Made by a program: the position numbers and the translations under genes. From contig CAYSDH010000020.1 in NCBI GenBank assembly GCA_964429805.1, positions 1-46,833 on the forward strand: DNA of 46,833 bases, written 5' to 3'. Below the pieces are notes generated by a model that was not told the origin of the DNA, searched no databases, and was given only the letters and a program-made list of their open reading frames with translations. This DNA comes from CAYSDH01 sp964429805. Lineage in GTDB: Bacteria; Bacteroidota; Bacteroidia; Flavobacteriales_D; JABDKJ01. Below, in pieces: positions 9,180 through 17,801 of the stretch (within the stretch, counting starts at the first letter, position 1; each line of letters begins with the position of its first letter).

Positions 9180-10856
9180 TTGAGAACAAGACACCTCATC
9201 TTACTCGGTCTCCTCGGAGGCTTGCTGCTGACCATTTGCTGGCCCGGCACAGGTAGTCTGGTATTCCCTGTGTTTTTTGGTTTTGTGCCCTTTCTCTTTA
9301 TTGAAGACTGGTTTCAAAAACGGGCAAAGGACTATTCCTCCAGACGTATTTTTAGAATAGTTTTTCCAGGTTTCTTTCTCTGGAACGTGGGTGTCTGCTT
9401 CTTCATTTTCTATATACGCGAACCTGCTTCTAGCCCCACTCAAGAGTTTATAGCACGGGTTGTATCTACAGGACTGACTTACGGGCTCAACGCCACGTTC
9501 ATGGCCTTGGCATTCTGGCTTTTTCACGCTACGCGTAAAAGACTTGGAGATATGGCCGGCTATACCTCGTTGATTTTCTATTGGCTGGGCTTTGAGTATC
9601 TGCACATGAACTGGTCCATCAATTGGCCCTGGCTCAACCTTGGTAATGTATTTGCCGACAGTGTATGGATGGTTCAGTGGTATGAGTATTTCGGTTCACC
9701 CGGAGGTAGCTTGTGGATCCTACTTATCAATCTGTTCATCTTCAACTTTCTGAAAGAAGGGTTCGCAGGAAGATGGCGCTTTGGGTTCAGACGAATCAGT
9801 CTTTCGGCTATTCTAATCGTCTTCCCTTTGATATGGAGTCTCACACGATTTAACAGCTATCAGGAAGTCGGCACACCAGTAGAAGTGGTCTGTGTGCAGC
9901 CAAACTTGGACCCCTATGAACAAAAGTTTGTGGGTGACCCCATCAGCCATCTCCAGCGCATGCTCGAGCTCATGGATGAGGTTGACTCAGACACGACACG
10001 ATTCTATTTGTTTCCAGAAACTGCCTTGCAAGAGCACGGTCCTGTCTATGTCTCTGATGATGGAGAGATAATATACAGAGGGCTTTGGGAAGGAAATTAC
10101 CAGCGCACGCAGAGCATTGTCCTCTTGCAAAATTTTCTGAGAGGTAAAAATGCCGTGGCAGTAGCCGGTGCAGCTGATCGCAAATTGTACAAGGAAAAAG
10201 AGACCTCAAGTGGGCGCTATTATCAGTCCATTGACATGTATTATGACAGTTATAACTCGACCCTCTTGGTAGATGAAAACGGGGTGCAAGACTGGTACAG
10301 GAAGTCTAAACTGGTGCCCGGTACCGAGTCTATTCCTTTTTCAGAGGCGCTTAGTTTTTTAGAAAAGTGGTCGCTGGAGATTGGCGGTACCAGTGGCAGT
10401 CTGGGTACTCAGAAAGGTCGCGATCCGTTTGAGTATGACGGCATGAAAGTGGCGGGCAATATTTGTTACGAAAGCGTCTTTGGAGAATTCACTTCTCTCT
10501 TTGTGCGTAACGGAGCGCAGGCACTCTTCGTTTCTTCAAATGATGCGTGGTGGCAGAGTAGTCCCGGTCACAAGCAACTCATGCTATACTGTAAGTTACG
10601 TGCCATTGAGTGTAGAAAAAACATTGCCCGATCGGCCAACACCGGCATTAGTTGTTTTGTCGATCAGCGTGGGGTAATCACTTCTCAAAGCGAGTGGCTA
10701 GAAGAAACCGCCATTAGAGGGCAAGTAAATCTAAATGACCAGCAGACATTCTACATAGAGCATGGAGATTTTATCTCCAGAGTGTCATGCCTCTTTGCTG
10801 TGCTGCTTATGCTTTGGTCGCTGGTGAAGCCGCTGAGAGATAAGTTTCAAAAGTAA
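9180..10856 (+). CDS. lnt: Apolipoprotein N-acyltransferase
   Basis: Lnt adds the third acyl chain to the N-terminal cysteine of lipoproteins at the inner membrane. The 558-residue protein has about six N-terminal membrane segments, then a nitrilase-like periplasmic domain. The catalytic triad is visible as E280 in 'FPETAL', K377 in 'RKSKLVPG' and C429 in 'NICYES'; 'NDAWWQSSPG' and 'ARSANTGIS' are also typical. A last hydrophobic segment (FISRVSCLFAVLLMLWSLV) closes the chain. The start must be TTG at 9180, since the only in-frame sequence before it runs back to the stop of the previous gene and holds no ATG or GTG. It lies 24 bases after the C25 gene, probably in the same transcript. Confidence 0.94.
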   Translation: MRTRHLILLGLLGGLLLTICWPGTGSLVFPVFFGFVPFLFIEDWFQKRAKDYSSRRIFRIVFPGFFLWNVGVCFFIFYIREPASSPTQEFIARVVSTGLTYGLNATFMALAFWLFHATRKRLGDMAGYTSLIFYWLGFEYLHMNWSINWPWLNLGNVFADSVWMVQWYEYFGSPGGSLWILLINLFIFNFLKEGFAGRWRFGFRRISLSAILIVFPLIWSLTRFNSYQEVGTPVEVVCVQPNLDPYEQKFVGDPISHLQRMLELMDEVDSDTTRFYLFPETALQEHGPVYVSDDGEIIYRGLWEGNYQRTQSIVLLQNFLRGKNAVAVAGAADRKLYKEKETSSGRYYQSIDMYYDSYNSTLLVDENGVQDWYRKSKLVPGTESIPFSEALSFLEKWSLEIGGTSGSLGTQKGRDPFEYDGMKVAGNICYESVFGEFTSLFVRNGAQALFVSSNDAWWQSSPGHKQLMLYCKLRAIECRKNIARSANTGISCFVDQRGVITSQSEWLEETAIRGQVNLNDQQTFYIEHGDFISRVSCLFAVLLMLWSLVKPLRDKFQK

Positions 10857-10984
10857 AATCAACCGATTCTAGGTTGAGGTAAAATCGTCTTAGAGATTTG
10901 CATGCGCTGTGGCTAGTAAATCCTTTATAATACTACCTATACAAAACCCTTCTTCGTATTTTCGTCACCTTAAAATTTAGGTTC

Positions 10985-12388
10985 ATGAGTGATTATGATG
11001 TGACTGTAATCGGGTCAGGCCCGGGAGGATATGTAGCTGCAATTCGATGTGCGCAGCTTGGCATGAAGACAGCGTTGATTGAGAAGTATGATAGCCTCGG
11101 GGGCACATGCCTCAACGTGGGTTGTATTCCGTCAAAGGCTTTGCTTGACAGTTCTGAGCATTATCATAATGCGGCACACACCTTCAAAGAGCACGGTATC
11201 GGACTGACTGGCCTCAAAGTGAACTTTACACAAATGATTAAGCGCAAGGGCGAAGTTGTGTCTCAAACTGTGGCGGGAATCGACTTCTTGATGAAGAAAA
11301 ACAAGATTGATGTACTTCATGGACACGGATCATTCGTGGACAAAAACACCATCAATATCAAACCAGCAAAAGGCAAGGCAAAAAAAATCACTTCTGATAA
11401 AGTGATTATCGCCACCGGGTCAAAACCGATTTCACTTCCCTTTGCCAAGATTGACAAAAAGAGAATCATATCAAGCACGGAGGCCTTAGTGCTCAAAAAA
11501 CTACCTAAGACCATGACCATTATTGGTGGTGGTGTGATTGGCCTTGAGCTCGGTTCTGTGTACGCTCGATTAGGTACAAAAGTGTCTGTGTTTGAGTATC
11601 AAGACAGAATCATCCCGACTATGGACAAGGCGATGAGCAAGGAGCTACAGCGCTCTATGAAGAAGCTCGGAGTGGAGTTTTTCTTGAGTCATGCGGTGAA
11701 AGACGTGAAAGCGACTGCCAGCGGTACGACACTTACAGCCGAAGACAAAAAGGGAAAGAAAGTCACCGCCAAAGCAGACTATTGCCTAGTCGCTGTAGGT
11801 CGATACGCCTACACAGATGGACTTGGACTAGACAAAGTCGGTATCAAAACCGATGACAGAGGTTGTGTTGAAACCAATGATCATCTTGAAACGAATGTGC
11901 CTGGAATCTATGCCATCGGAGACGTAATCAAAGGAGCCATGCTCGCGCACAAGGCAGAAGAAGAAGGTGTACTGGTTGCAGAAATCATGGCCGGACAAAA
12001 GCCTCATATAGATTACAACCTCATACCAGGAGTAGTCTACACGTGGCCTGAAGTAGCCGCTGTTGGTCAGACTGAAGAGCAGCTTAAAGAAGCGGGTGTG
12101 GCATACAAAACAGGTTCTTTCCCGTTTAAAGCCAGCGGAAGAGCCAGAGCATCAATGGACACTGATGGACTCATCAAAGTGTTGGCAGATGCTGAGACTG
12201 ACGAGATACTTGGTGTACACATGGTTGGCCCGAGAGCAGCCGACATGATTGCTGAAGCAGTGGTGGCCATGGAGTTCCGTGCGAGTGCAGAAGACATTGG
12301 GCGCATATCACATGCTCACCCTACATACACAGAGAGCTTTAAAGAAGCTGCCCTAGCCGCCACAGAAGATAGAGCGCTTCATATCTGA
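10985..12388 (+). CDS. lpdA: Dihydrolipoyl dehydrogenase
   Basis: This is a full-length E3 component (467 residues) that reoxidises dihydrolipoamide with NAD+ in pyruvate/2-oxoglutarate dehydrogenase complexes or the glycine cleavage system. Visible landmarks are the FAD-binding 'VIGSGPGGYVAAI', the redox-active disulfide 'GGTCLNVGCIPSK' (C42, C47), the NAD-binding 'IIGGGVIGLELG', the second FAD motif 'GIYAIGDV', and the C-terminal dimer/active-site 'ISHAHPTYTES'. Its own transcript is likely, because 128 bases separate it from lnt and a near-consensus -7 box (TATTTTCG, 10957-10964) lies upstream. No E1/E2 genes are adjacent, so the complex served is not identified here. Confidence 0.96.
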   Translation: MSDYDVTVIGSGPGGYVAAIRCAQLGMKTALIEKYDSLGGTCLNVGCIPSKALLDSSEHYHNAAHTFKEHGIGLTGLKVNFTQMIKRKGEVVSQTVAGIDFLMKKNKIDVLHGHGSFVDKNTINIKPAKGKAKKITSDKVIIATGSKPISLPFAKIDKKRIISSTEALVLKKLPKTMTIIGGGVIGLELGSVYARLGTKVSVFEYQDRIIPTMDKAMSKELQRSMKKLGVEFFLSHAVKDVKATASGTTLTAEDKKGKKVTAKADYCLVAVGRYAYTDGLGLDKVGIKTDDRGCVETNDHLETNVPGIYAIGDVIKGAMLAHKAEEEGVLVAEIMAGQKPHIDYNLIPGVVYTWPEVAAVGQTEEQLKEAGVAYKTGSFPFKASGRARASMDTDGLIKVLADAETDEILGVHMVGPRAADMIAEAVVAMEFRASAEDIGRISHAHPTYTESFKEAALAATEDRALHI

Positions 12389-12678
12389 TTGTATACCACA
12401 AAATATTCATTGTAAAAAAGGGTAAGAAGTGAGCGAGGAGCAAATAAAAAACCCACCTCGCTAGACTCAAGGTGGGTGTCTTTCTATGATACCTTATAAT
12501 GAATGGTCAAGGGTGAAGTTGCCCATCAAGGTAACAGGCTTTCCATAGCACAGAAAGTGTCAAAAGACCCGACAAATGTAATAGACTTACTGAGTGTTCA
12601 GATTCCGTCCAAGCCTGCTATTCAGATAGTTATAAAGGAATGGCCGGGAGGTCACTCAGGCAGTAAACAAGACGAAAA
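12389..12678. other. 290-base non-coding stretch between lpdA and the desaturase
   Basis: These two genes converge, yet about 200 bases separate the terminator hairpin (12451-12477) from the desaturase stop. In that stretch the minus strand has an exact TAnnTTTG box (TACATTTG, 12573-12580), no convincing ORF, and several short self-complementary segments (for example CTTTC/GAAAG). A box followed by a terminator leaves room for a transcript of roughly 115-120 nt, which could be a small RNA, or the stretch may simply be a long 3' UTR. Confidence 0.4.
12451..12477 (-). terminator. Intrinsic terminator, mainly for the minus strand
   Basis: A perfect 8-bp stem (ACCCACCT, 12451-12458, with AGGTGGGT, 12470-12477) encloses an 11-base loop. 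Read on the minus strand the stem is followed directly by TTTTTT, a good Rho-independent terminator. On the plus strand the following bases (GTCTTTCT) are a poorer U-tract. It would end a minus transcript coming from the desaturase side, and could also help stop lpdA. A competing 7-bp stem (AGCGAGG, 12432-12438, with CCTCGCT, 12456-12462) shares the same arm. Confidence 0.75.
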
Positions 12679-13791
12679 TCAGGCCACAGCCAAATTCTTG
12701 TCATACTTACCAGTACCTAATTGATGGAGCAATGAGAAGTGACTGCCAAGTGCTCCCATAAAGCTCTTATGCTCGTAATAAGGAATACCATACTCCTGTG
12801 CCAACTCCTTCACGATGGGCGACAGATTGCGATAGTGTACATGGCAAATTCCTGGAAAAAGATGATGCTCTATTTGGAAATTAAGACCTCCAATAAACCA
12901 AGAGAACCCGCGGCTGGCGTTGGCATAATTTGCTGTGGTGAGCAGCTGATGTATGGCCCAGTTATTCTCCACGCTTCCATTATCATCAGTCTTAAAGAAA
13001 TCAGTCTCTTCAATGACATGAGCAGGCTGAAAGATGAATGCCAATATTAGACCAGCGATATACTGCATGCCTAAAAAGCCAAGCAGAGTCTGCCACCACG
13101 GTATGTCAATGATGAACATCGGCAGAACTAGCGTCAACGCCACGTACCACGTTTTGTTAAAGAAAATTTCAGCCAGCGCACCACCATAAGTCTTACCCTG
13201 CGCGGGTAGTAAGCCCATCTTGTGATAGCGCACAATCTGCACAAAGTCCTTGGCCACTAGCCAGTAAAAAGTCATCAAGCCATAAAATACTGGCGCATAA
13301 AAGGCTTGAAAACGATGCAAAGTCTTTCTGTCTTGATGAGGAGAGCATCTCAGTATTGGTGTTTCAATATCCTCATCATGTCCATCAACATTGGTGTACG
13401 AATGGTGCAATACATTGTGCTGTATAATCCAGTTTACATGGTAGCCGCCAATGAAGTTGAGTATGTATCCCAACGCAGCATTAACCTTCTGGTTAGAAGA
13501 GTATGAGCGGTGATTGGCATCATGCATGATAGAAAGTCCAATTCCAGACATACCAAAGCCCATCAATGTCCACATCAGCATAGTGGGCCACAATCCCGTA
13601 ACCACTTTGGTGAGCATTAATATGAGTGGCACAGCATAGAGCAGAATCATAAAGAGTGTCTTAATCTTCATGTTCGCGTCCGCATGCTTCGACAATTGAT
13701 TGTCTTTAAAGTAGGAGTTGACCCGCTTGTGAAGTTCTCTAAAAAACTCTGGGCGATCTTTTGTATTGAATTTGACAGTCTGCGTGCTCAT
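12679..13791 (-). CDS. Membrane fatty acid desaturase
   Basis: The product (370 residues from the ATG at 13791) is a membrane di-iron acyl desaturase. It shows three histidine boxes: 'HDANH', 'HNVLHH' followed by 'SYTNVDGHDED', and the C-terminal 'FQIEHHLFP'. It has about four to six membrane segments, among them 'IKTLFMILLYAVPLILML' and 'WWQTLLGFLGMQYIAGLILAFI'. The Q-x-x-HH box resembles front-end (delta-5/6, linoleoyl-CoA type) desaturases, but no cytochrome b5 domain is present, so the bond position is not predictable. The product probably adjusts membrane fluidity. I chose the ATG at 13791 rather than an in-frame TTG at 13800, since the longer frame runs into an exact -7 promoter box (13798-13805). 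Confidence 0.9.
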   Translation of the reverse strand: MSTQTVKFNTKDRPEFFRELHKRVNSYFKDNQLSKHADANMKIKTLFMILLYAVPLILMLTKVVTGLWPTMLMWTLMGFGMSGIGLSIMHDANHRSYSSNQKVNAALGYILNFIGGYHVNWIIQHNVLHHSYTNVDGHDEDIETPILRCSPHQDRKTLHRFQAFYAPVFYGLMTFYWLVAKDFVQIVRYHKMGLLPAQGKTYGGALAEIFFNKTWYVALTLVLPMFIIDIPWWQTLLGFLGMQYIAGLILAFIFQPAHVIEETDFFKTDDNGSVENNWAIHQLLTTANYANASRGFSWFIGGLNFQIEHHLFPGICHVHYRNLSPIVKELAQEYGIPYYEHKSFMGALGSHFSLLHQLGTGKYDKNLAVA

Positions 13792-13797
13792 AAGGTG

Positions 13798-13805
13798 CAA
13801 AATTA
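13798..13805 (-). promoter_or_regulatory. -7 promoter box of the desaturase
   Basis: The minus strand reads TAATTTTG, an exact TAnnTTTG box, six bases before the ATG at 13791. Transcription would begin within a few bases of the start codon. No clear TTG -33 element is seen at 17-23 bases. Confidence 0.5.
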
Positions 13806-13911
13806 GGTCTATTCGCGAATTTTAAGCGCTTTGATCGAGTTTTAATGGACACTGAAACAAGTATAACTACAACGCCACAAAGACAGAATTCATCTTCATG
13901 TCGATGCTTTG

Positions 13912-15084
13912 TTATTGCTCTTTTCTGCGTTTCATTTCACTCAGTATGAGCCCCAGCTCCCTTCCTGTTTGTCCAGCCGCTGAAGTGTTCTCCTCCGCTC
14001 TGCGTATCAAGTAGGGCATCACTTCCTTCACGGGGCCATAAGGCACATATTTGGCCACATTGTACGCAGCCGCACTTAGGTTGTATGATATGTGGTCACT
14101 CATGCCGTATAGCTGAGCGAAAAAAACATGCGAATGGTTATTGTCAATAGTTGATTTACGCATCAGCTCGGTCAGTAGCATCGAGCTCTTCTCATTATGT
14201 GTGCCCGCAACCAACGCGATATCATTAATGTGCGCTACCGCATAAGAGATGGCGGCATCAAAATCGCGGTCAGTAGCTGCCTTGTTTGGCTGTATCGGGT
14301 CTCGGTATCCCTGCTCTTCGGCTCTGTCTCTTTCCTTTTCCATGTAGGCACCGCGCACTATTTTCACTCCGAGTGTGAAGTTTTTCTCCTTCGCTCGCGC
14401 ATGCACTTCTTTTAGATATTCCAAACGGTCGTGGCGGTACATCTGAAGAGTGGTATACACGATGGCCGAAGACTTGTTATACCGCTCCATCATCTTTTCT
14501 GCCATGCGGTCAGCCGCATCTTGTATCCAGCTCTCTTCGGCATCAATAAGCACTGGAGTGCCCGCTTCATGGGCCGTGCGACAGATGAGGTTCGCACGCT
14601 TTTCAGTCTCTTCAAACTCTCTTTTCTCCGAGTCGCTAAGCGCTTTATTTGCATTGACTTTTTCCCAGATACTGAATCGACCAATTCCAGAAGGTTTAAA
14701 CACGCAAAACGGCACCATCTCTTGCCCCGCAGAAATGTGAACGGTTTTGAGAATCTCTTTTGTGGTTTGGTCAAAACCTTCTTGACTTTCAGTGCCTTCG
14801 ACAGAATAATCCAGTATCGTGCCTATGCCATATTTACTCAACACGTCTGTAGAGGCATCGGCCTCTTCTCCAGTCTCACCGCCAACAAATTGGCTGAAAA
14901 TGGTGCGTTTGATGATTCCCTTAATAGGCAATCTTAGTGTCATGGCTATGTTTAAGCAAATCCTACCGAGCTTAACCAGGCTTGGATTAGCCACCAATTT
15001 AAACAACCAGTACGCTTTCTTAAGCGACTTGTCATCCTTGCTGGCAAAGGCGACTTCTGTATTTTGAAAATTTAATTGGGCCAT
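13912..15084 (-). CDS. Proline dehydrogenase (single-domain)
   Basis: This 390-residue FAD enzyme oxidises proline to pyrroline-5-carboxylate, feeding electrons to the quinone pool. The TIM-barrel signature is clear: 'IGTILDYSVEG', 'VLIDAEESWIQDA', 'TLGVKIVRGAYMEKER', 'LVAGTHNEKS', 'FAQLYGMSDHISY' and the proline-binding 'YVPYGPVKEVMPYLIRRAEEN'. It lacks the P5C dehydrogenase part of bifunctional PutA, as is normal for this phylum. It stands alone: the desaturase gene downstream is separated by about 120 bases. A near-consensus -7 box (TTTCTTTG, 15094-15101, minus) lies nine bases before the ATG. No P5C dehydrogenase gene is in the window. Confidence 0.93.
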   Translation of the reverse strand: MAQLNFQNTEVAFASKDDKSLKKAYWLFKLVANPSLVKLGRICLNIAMTLRLPIKGIIKRTIFSQFVGGETGEEADASTDVLSKYGIGTILDYSVEGTESQEGFDQTTKEILKTVHISAGQEMVPFCVFKPSGIGRFSIWEKVNANKALSDSEKREFEETEKRANLICRTAHEAGTPVLIDAEESWIQDAADRMAEKMMERYNKSSAIVYTTLQMYRHDRLEYLKEVHARAKEKNFTLGVKIVRGAYMEKERDRAEEQGYRDPIQPNKAATDRDFDAAISYAVAHINDIALVAGTHNEKSSMLLTELMRKSTIDNNHSHVFFAQLYGMSDHISYNLSAAAYNVAKYVPYGPVKEVMPYLIRRAEENTSAAGQTGRELGLILSEMKRRKEQ

Positions 15085-15261
15085 GTTCTAGTGCAAAGAA
15101 AAGAATGCTGAATAAGTGGCCTAACGCACAGGGGCAGAATTTTCTTTTTTTGATTGCTCTCAGCAAGAAGAGGTGCTCACTTAAAACAAGTTTTCAAAGA
15201 GTCTTGTGCTTCGCTTTACTGACTTTTTGTGCCGCTCATTCTGTCTATCTTCGCCCCCGTA

Positions 15262-16539
15262 ATGAAGAATTTTGTAGAAGAACTGAGATGGCGTGGCATG
15301 ATTCACGACATCACGCCCGGCACTGAAGAGCAACTCCAAAAAGAGCTTACTTCTGCCTACGTGGGCTTTGATCCTACGGCAGACAGCCTGCACATCGGTA
15401 ATTTGGTGCCAGTCATGCTGCTCAAGCATTTTCAGCTTTGTGGCCATAAGCCTATAGCACTGGTAGGAGGTGCAACGGGTCTTGTCGGAGACCCTTCGGG
15501 CAAATCTGCCGAGAGACAGTTGCTCAATGTGGATGCCATCAACCATAATCTCGAATGTCAGAAAAAGCAACTCATGAAGTTTTTAGACTTCTCTGATGCT
15601 GATAATGGGGCAGAGATGGTCAATAATTATGACTGGTTTAAAGAGTTTGGTTTTTTAGAATTCATACGTGAAGTAGGAAAGCATATCTCTGTCAACTACA
15701 TGATGGCAAAGGACTCGGTGAAGTCTCGCTTAGAATCAGGAATGTCATTTACAGAGTTTAGCTACCAGTTAATACAAGGCTATGACTTTTGTCACCTCTA
15801 TGCCGAGAAAGGAGTGAAAATTCAAATGGGCGGATCAGACCAGTGGGGAAATATTACTACTGGTACTGAGATGATTCGCAGACTCAAACGCGGTGAAGCT
15901 TATGCACTGACAGCTCCGTTAATTAAAAAGGCAGACGGTACTAAGTTTGGCAAGTCTGAAGGGGGCAACGTATGGCTCGACCCGTCTAAAACCAGCCCTT
16001 ACAAGTTTTATCAGTACTGGATTAACTCTACTGACGAAGACGTCAAGAGTTTTATCAGAATATTTACGCTGCTTGATGAGCAGACCATCAGCGCGCTGGA
16101 GGCTGAGCATGACCAAGCTCCAAATCAACGGATACTCCAAAAACGACTAGCCGAAGAGTTGACCTGTCTTGTTCATTCAAGAGAAGAATTTGAAAAGGCG
16201 CTATCTGCGTCAAATATTCTGCATGGCAAAGCGAGTCTAGACCAGCTCAAGTCTATTGATGAAGAGACTTTCTTGAGTGTGTTTGAAGGTGTACCTAAAG
16301 CCAAGATTTCTGCATCTGACATCAAAGAAGGGCTCGGAATTATTGACGCATTGGTGGCAAAGGGTGGTTTCCTGAAATCGAATGGAGAAGCCCGAAGAGC
16401 GCTCCAAGAGAACTCCATTTCGCTGAATAAAGAAAAGGTAAAAGTTGAACGAGTCCTTTCTGAAGATGACCTGCTCAACGAGCGTTATGTGCTCTTACAG
16501 CGTGGTAGAAAGAACTACTTCATTCTCATGGTTGAGTAA
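15262..16539 (+). CDS. tyrS: Tyrosyl-tRNA synthetase
   Basis: This 425-residue class I synthetase charges tRNA-Tyr. The HIGH-like motif is 'HIGN' (residues 44-47), the KMSKS-like motif is 'KFGKS', and tyrosine-binding segments 'YVGFDPTADSLH', 'GGATGLVGDPSGKS' and 'QMGGSDQWGN' are intact. A C-terminal S4-like RNA-binding domain follows ('GFLKSNGEARRALQENSISLN'). An upstream in-frame ATG at 15229 exists, but the extra residues look random and would cover a near-consensus -7 box (TATCTTCG, 15246-15253), so I place the start at 15262. Confidence 0.96.
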   Translation: MKNFVEELRWRGMIHDITPGTEEQLQKELTSAYVGFDPTADSLHIGNLVPVMLLKHFQLCGHKPIALVGGATGLVGDPSGKSAERQLLNVDAINHNLECQKKQLMKFLDFSDADNGAEMVNNYDWFKEFGFLEFIREVGKHISVNYMMAKDSVKSRLESGMSFTEFSYQLIQGYDFCHLYAEKGVKIQMGGSDQWGNITTGTEMIRRLKRGEAYALTAPLIKKADGTKFGKSEGGNVWLDPSKTSPYKFYQYWINSTDEDVKSFIRIFTLLDEQTISALEAEHDQAPNQRILQKRLAEELTCLVHSREEFEKALSASNILHGKASLDQLKSIDEETFLSVFEGVPKAKISASDIKEGLGIIDALVAKGGFLKSNGEARRALQENSISLNKEKVKVERVLSEDDLLNERYVLLQRGRKNYFILMVE

Positions 16540-16613
16540 GTTTCAATAAGCTGATTAACAAGGCTATCTGAACATTTAGAGGTCCTATTTCTTAGTATGT
16601 TTTGGCATTTGGC

Positions 16614-16642
16614 ATACATTGTGCTTGATGCACGCTATGTAT
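16614..16642. repeat. Nested dyad symmetry upstream of the 376-379 aa lipoprotein gene
   Basis: Outer arms ATACAT (16614-16619) and ATGTAT (16637-16642) enclose inner arms GTGC (16621-16624) and GCAC (16630-16633). It lies 20 bases before the gene at 16662. It may be an operator or a small RNA hairpin; the arms are short, so it could also be chance. Confidence 0.3.
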
Positions 16643-16661
16643 CAACAAACTATACTTTCTT

Positions 16662-17801
16662 ATGCAATCAATGAAAATAGTGGCACTTGCCTTTCTAGGA
16701 TTTACCATGCTGCAATGTGGCTCTGCGAAAAAGGCCTATGAGCAGGGTGATTATTACGGCTCAGTAATCAAGGCTGTGCAAAAGCTGCGGAAAAACCCGG
16801 ATAACAAAAAGGCACGTGAGGCACTTAGTAATAGCTACCCGGCAGCAGTGGAAACGCTGGAGCTGGAGGCAAAAAACAGATTGCTAAGCAATGCGCAGTT
16901 CAAATTTAAAGATGCCTTAAAAAACTATCAGCTCATCAACACCATGCATGATGAAATCAGACGGTCGCCTGGGGCGCTGAGCGTGATTAAAAATCCGGTG
17001 TTTAGAGGTGCGAAAGTGCAAGAGTTAAGGGAAAAAGCGGCTGAAGAGAGTTATGCATTGGCCGAGCAATACTTGAACCGTGGTTCTCGTCTTGATGCCA
17101 AAGAAGCCTATTTCCTGTATCAAGATGTGAATACGTATGTGCCTGGTTATAAAAACGTTGGGTCTAGAATGGTTGAGGCACGCAATGTTGCCACACTTAA
17201 AGTGGTGGTGGAGCAAATTCCTGTGCCAACGGCTTACACGTTGTCAGCCAATTTCTTTCAAGACAAAGTAGAAGAACACTTAAGCCTCACAGCAGGAAGA
17301 AACGAGTTTGTGCGTTTTTACACCGGTAGAGATGCACAGCAACTTGACAGTCCTGATCAGTATCTGCGATTGGCGTTTGACGACTTTGTGGTGGGCAATA
17401 CGCTCATTGAAAAAACCATTACTAACCTCTCGAAAGACTCAGTAGTTGTCGGTCAAGTAACGCTTGATGATGGGACAAAAATTGATGCCTATAATACAGT
17501 AGAGGCAACATTGACTGTGTGGAAAAAAGAAGTGCTCTCAGAGGGGCTATTTAGCATGCAAGTGTTTGACTCAAACTCTAATTCTGTACTCAAGCACGAT
17601 AAGTTTAATGGGAGTTTTGTCTGGTTTGCCGAGTGGGGAAATTTCACCGGAGACGAGCGAGCCCTCGAGGCGCGACACAAAAAAATATGCAAGAGTAGAG
17701 AAGCCTTGCCTCCACCTCCTCAAGACATGTTTATCGAGTTTACAAAACCAATATACAGCGACTTGACTCGGGCCTTAGATGCCTATTATTCGCGATTCTG
17801 A
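16662..17801 (+). CDS. Predicted lipoprotein of unknown function
   Basis: I do not recognise a named family. The N-terminus is a lipoprotein signal: a short basic start, hydrophobic 'IVALAFLGFTM', and a lipobox 'MLQC' followed by G-S. The mature part begins with a helical, TPR-like region ('AYEQGDYYGSVIKAVQKLRKNPDNKKAREAL') and continues with helical and then beta-rich sequence. ATG at 16662 and 16671 are both possible starts; the second gives a more usual signal peptide. Its stop abuts the stop of the convergent nuclease gene with no base between. A role in the outer-membrane or periplasmic envelope is inferred only from the lipobox. Confidence 0.8.
   Translation: MQSMKIVALAFLGFTMLQCGSAKKAYEQGDYYGSVIKAVQKLRKNPDNKKAREALSNSYPAAVETLELEAKNRLLSNAQFKFKDALKNYQLINTMHDEIRRSPGALSVIKNPVFRGAKVQELREKAAEESYALAEQYLNRGSRLDAKEAYFLYQDVNTYVPGYKNVGSRMVEARNVATLKVVVEQIPVPTAYTLSANFFQDKVEEHLSLTAGRNEFVRFYTGRDAQQLDSPDQYLRLAFDDFVVGNTLIEKTITNLSKDSVVVGQVTLDDGTKIDAYNTVEATLTVWKKEVLSEGLFSMQVFDSNSNSVLKHDKFNGSFVWFAEWGNFTGDERALEARHKKICKSREALPPPPQDMFIEFTKPIYSDLTRALDAYYSRF

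Noticed and set aside
10859..10877. Small hairpin TCAACC-N7-GGTTGA after lnt
   Set aside because: Only six base pairs and no U-tract, so I do not call it a terminator.
12503..12724. Plus-strand 73-residue ORF between lpdA and the desaturase
   Set aside because: No recognisable motif, no promoter or leader signal, and it overlaps the conserved end of the desaturase on the other strand.
14431..14937. 168-residue antisense ORF inside the proline dehydrogenase gene
   Set aside because: The opposite strand codes a fully conserved enzyme; the antisense product shows no domain.
15105..15326. Short ORF upstream of and overlapping tyrS
   Set aside because: Random composition and overlap with the conserved tyrS start.
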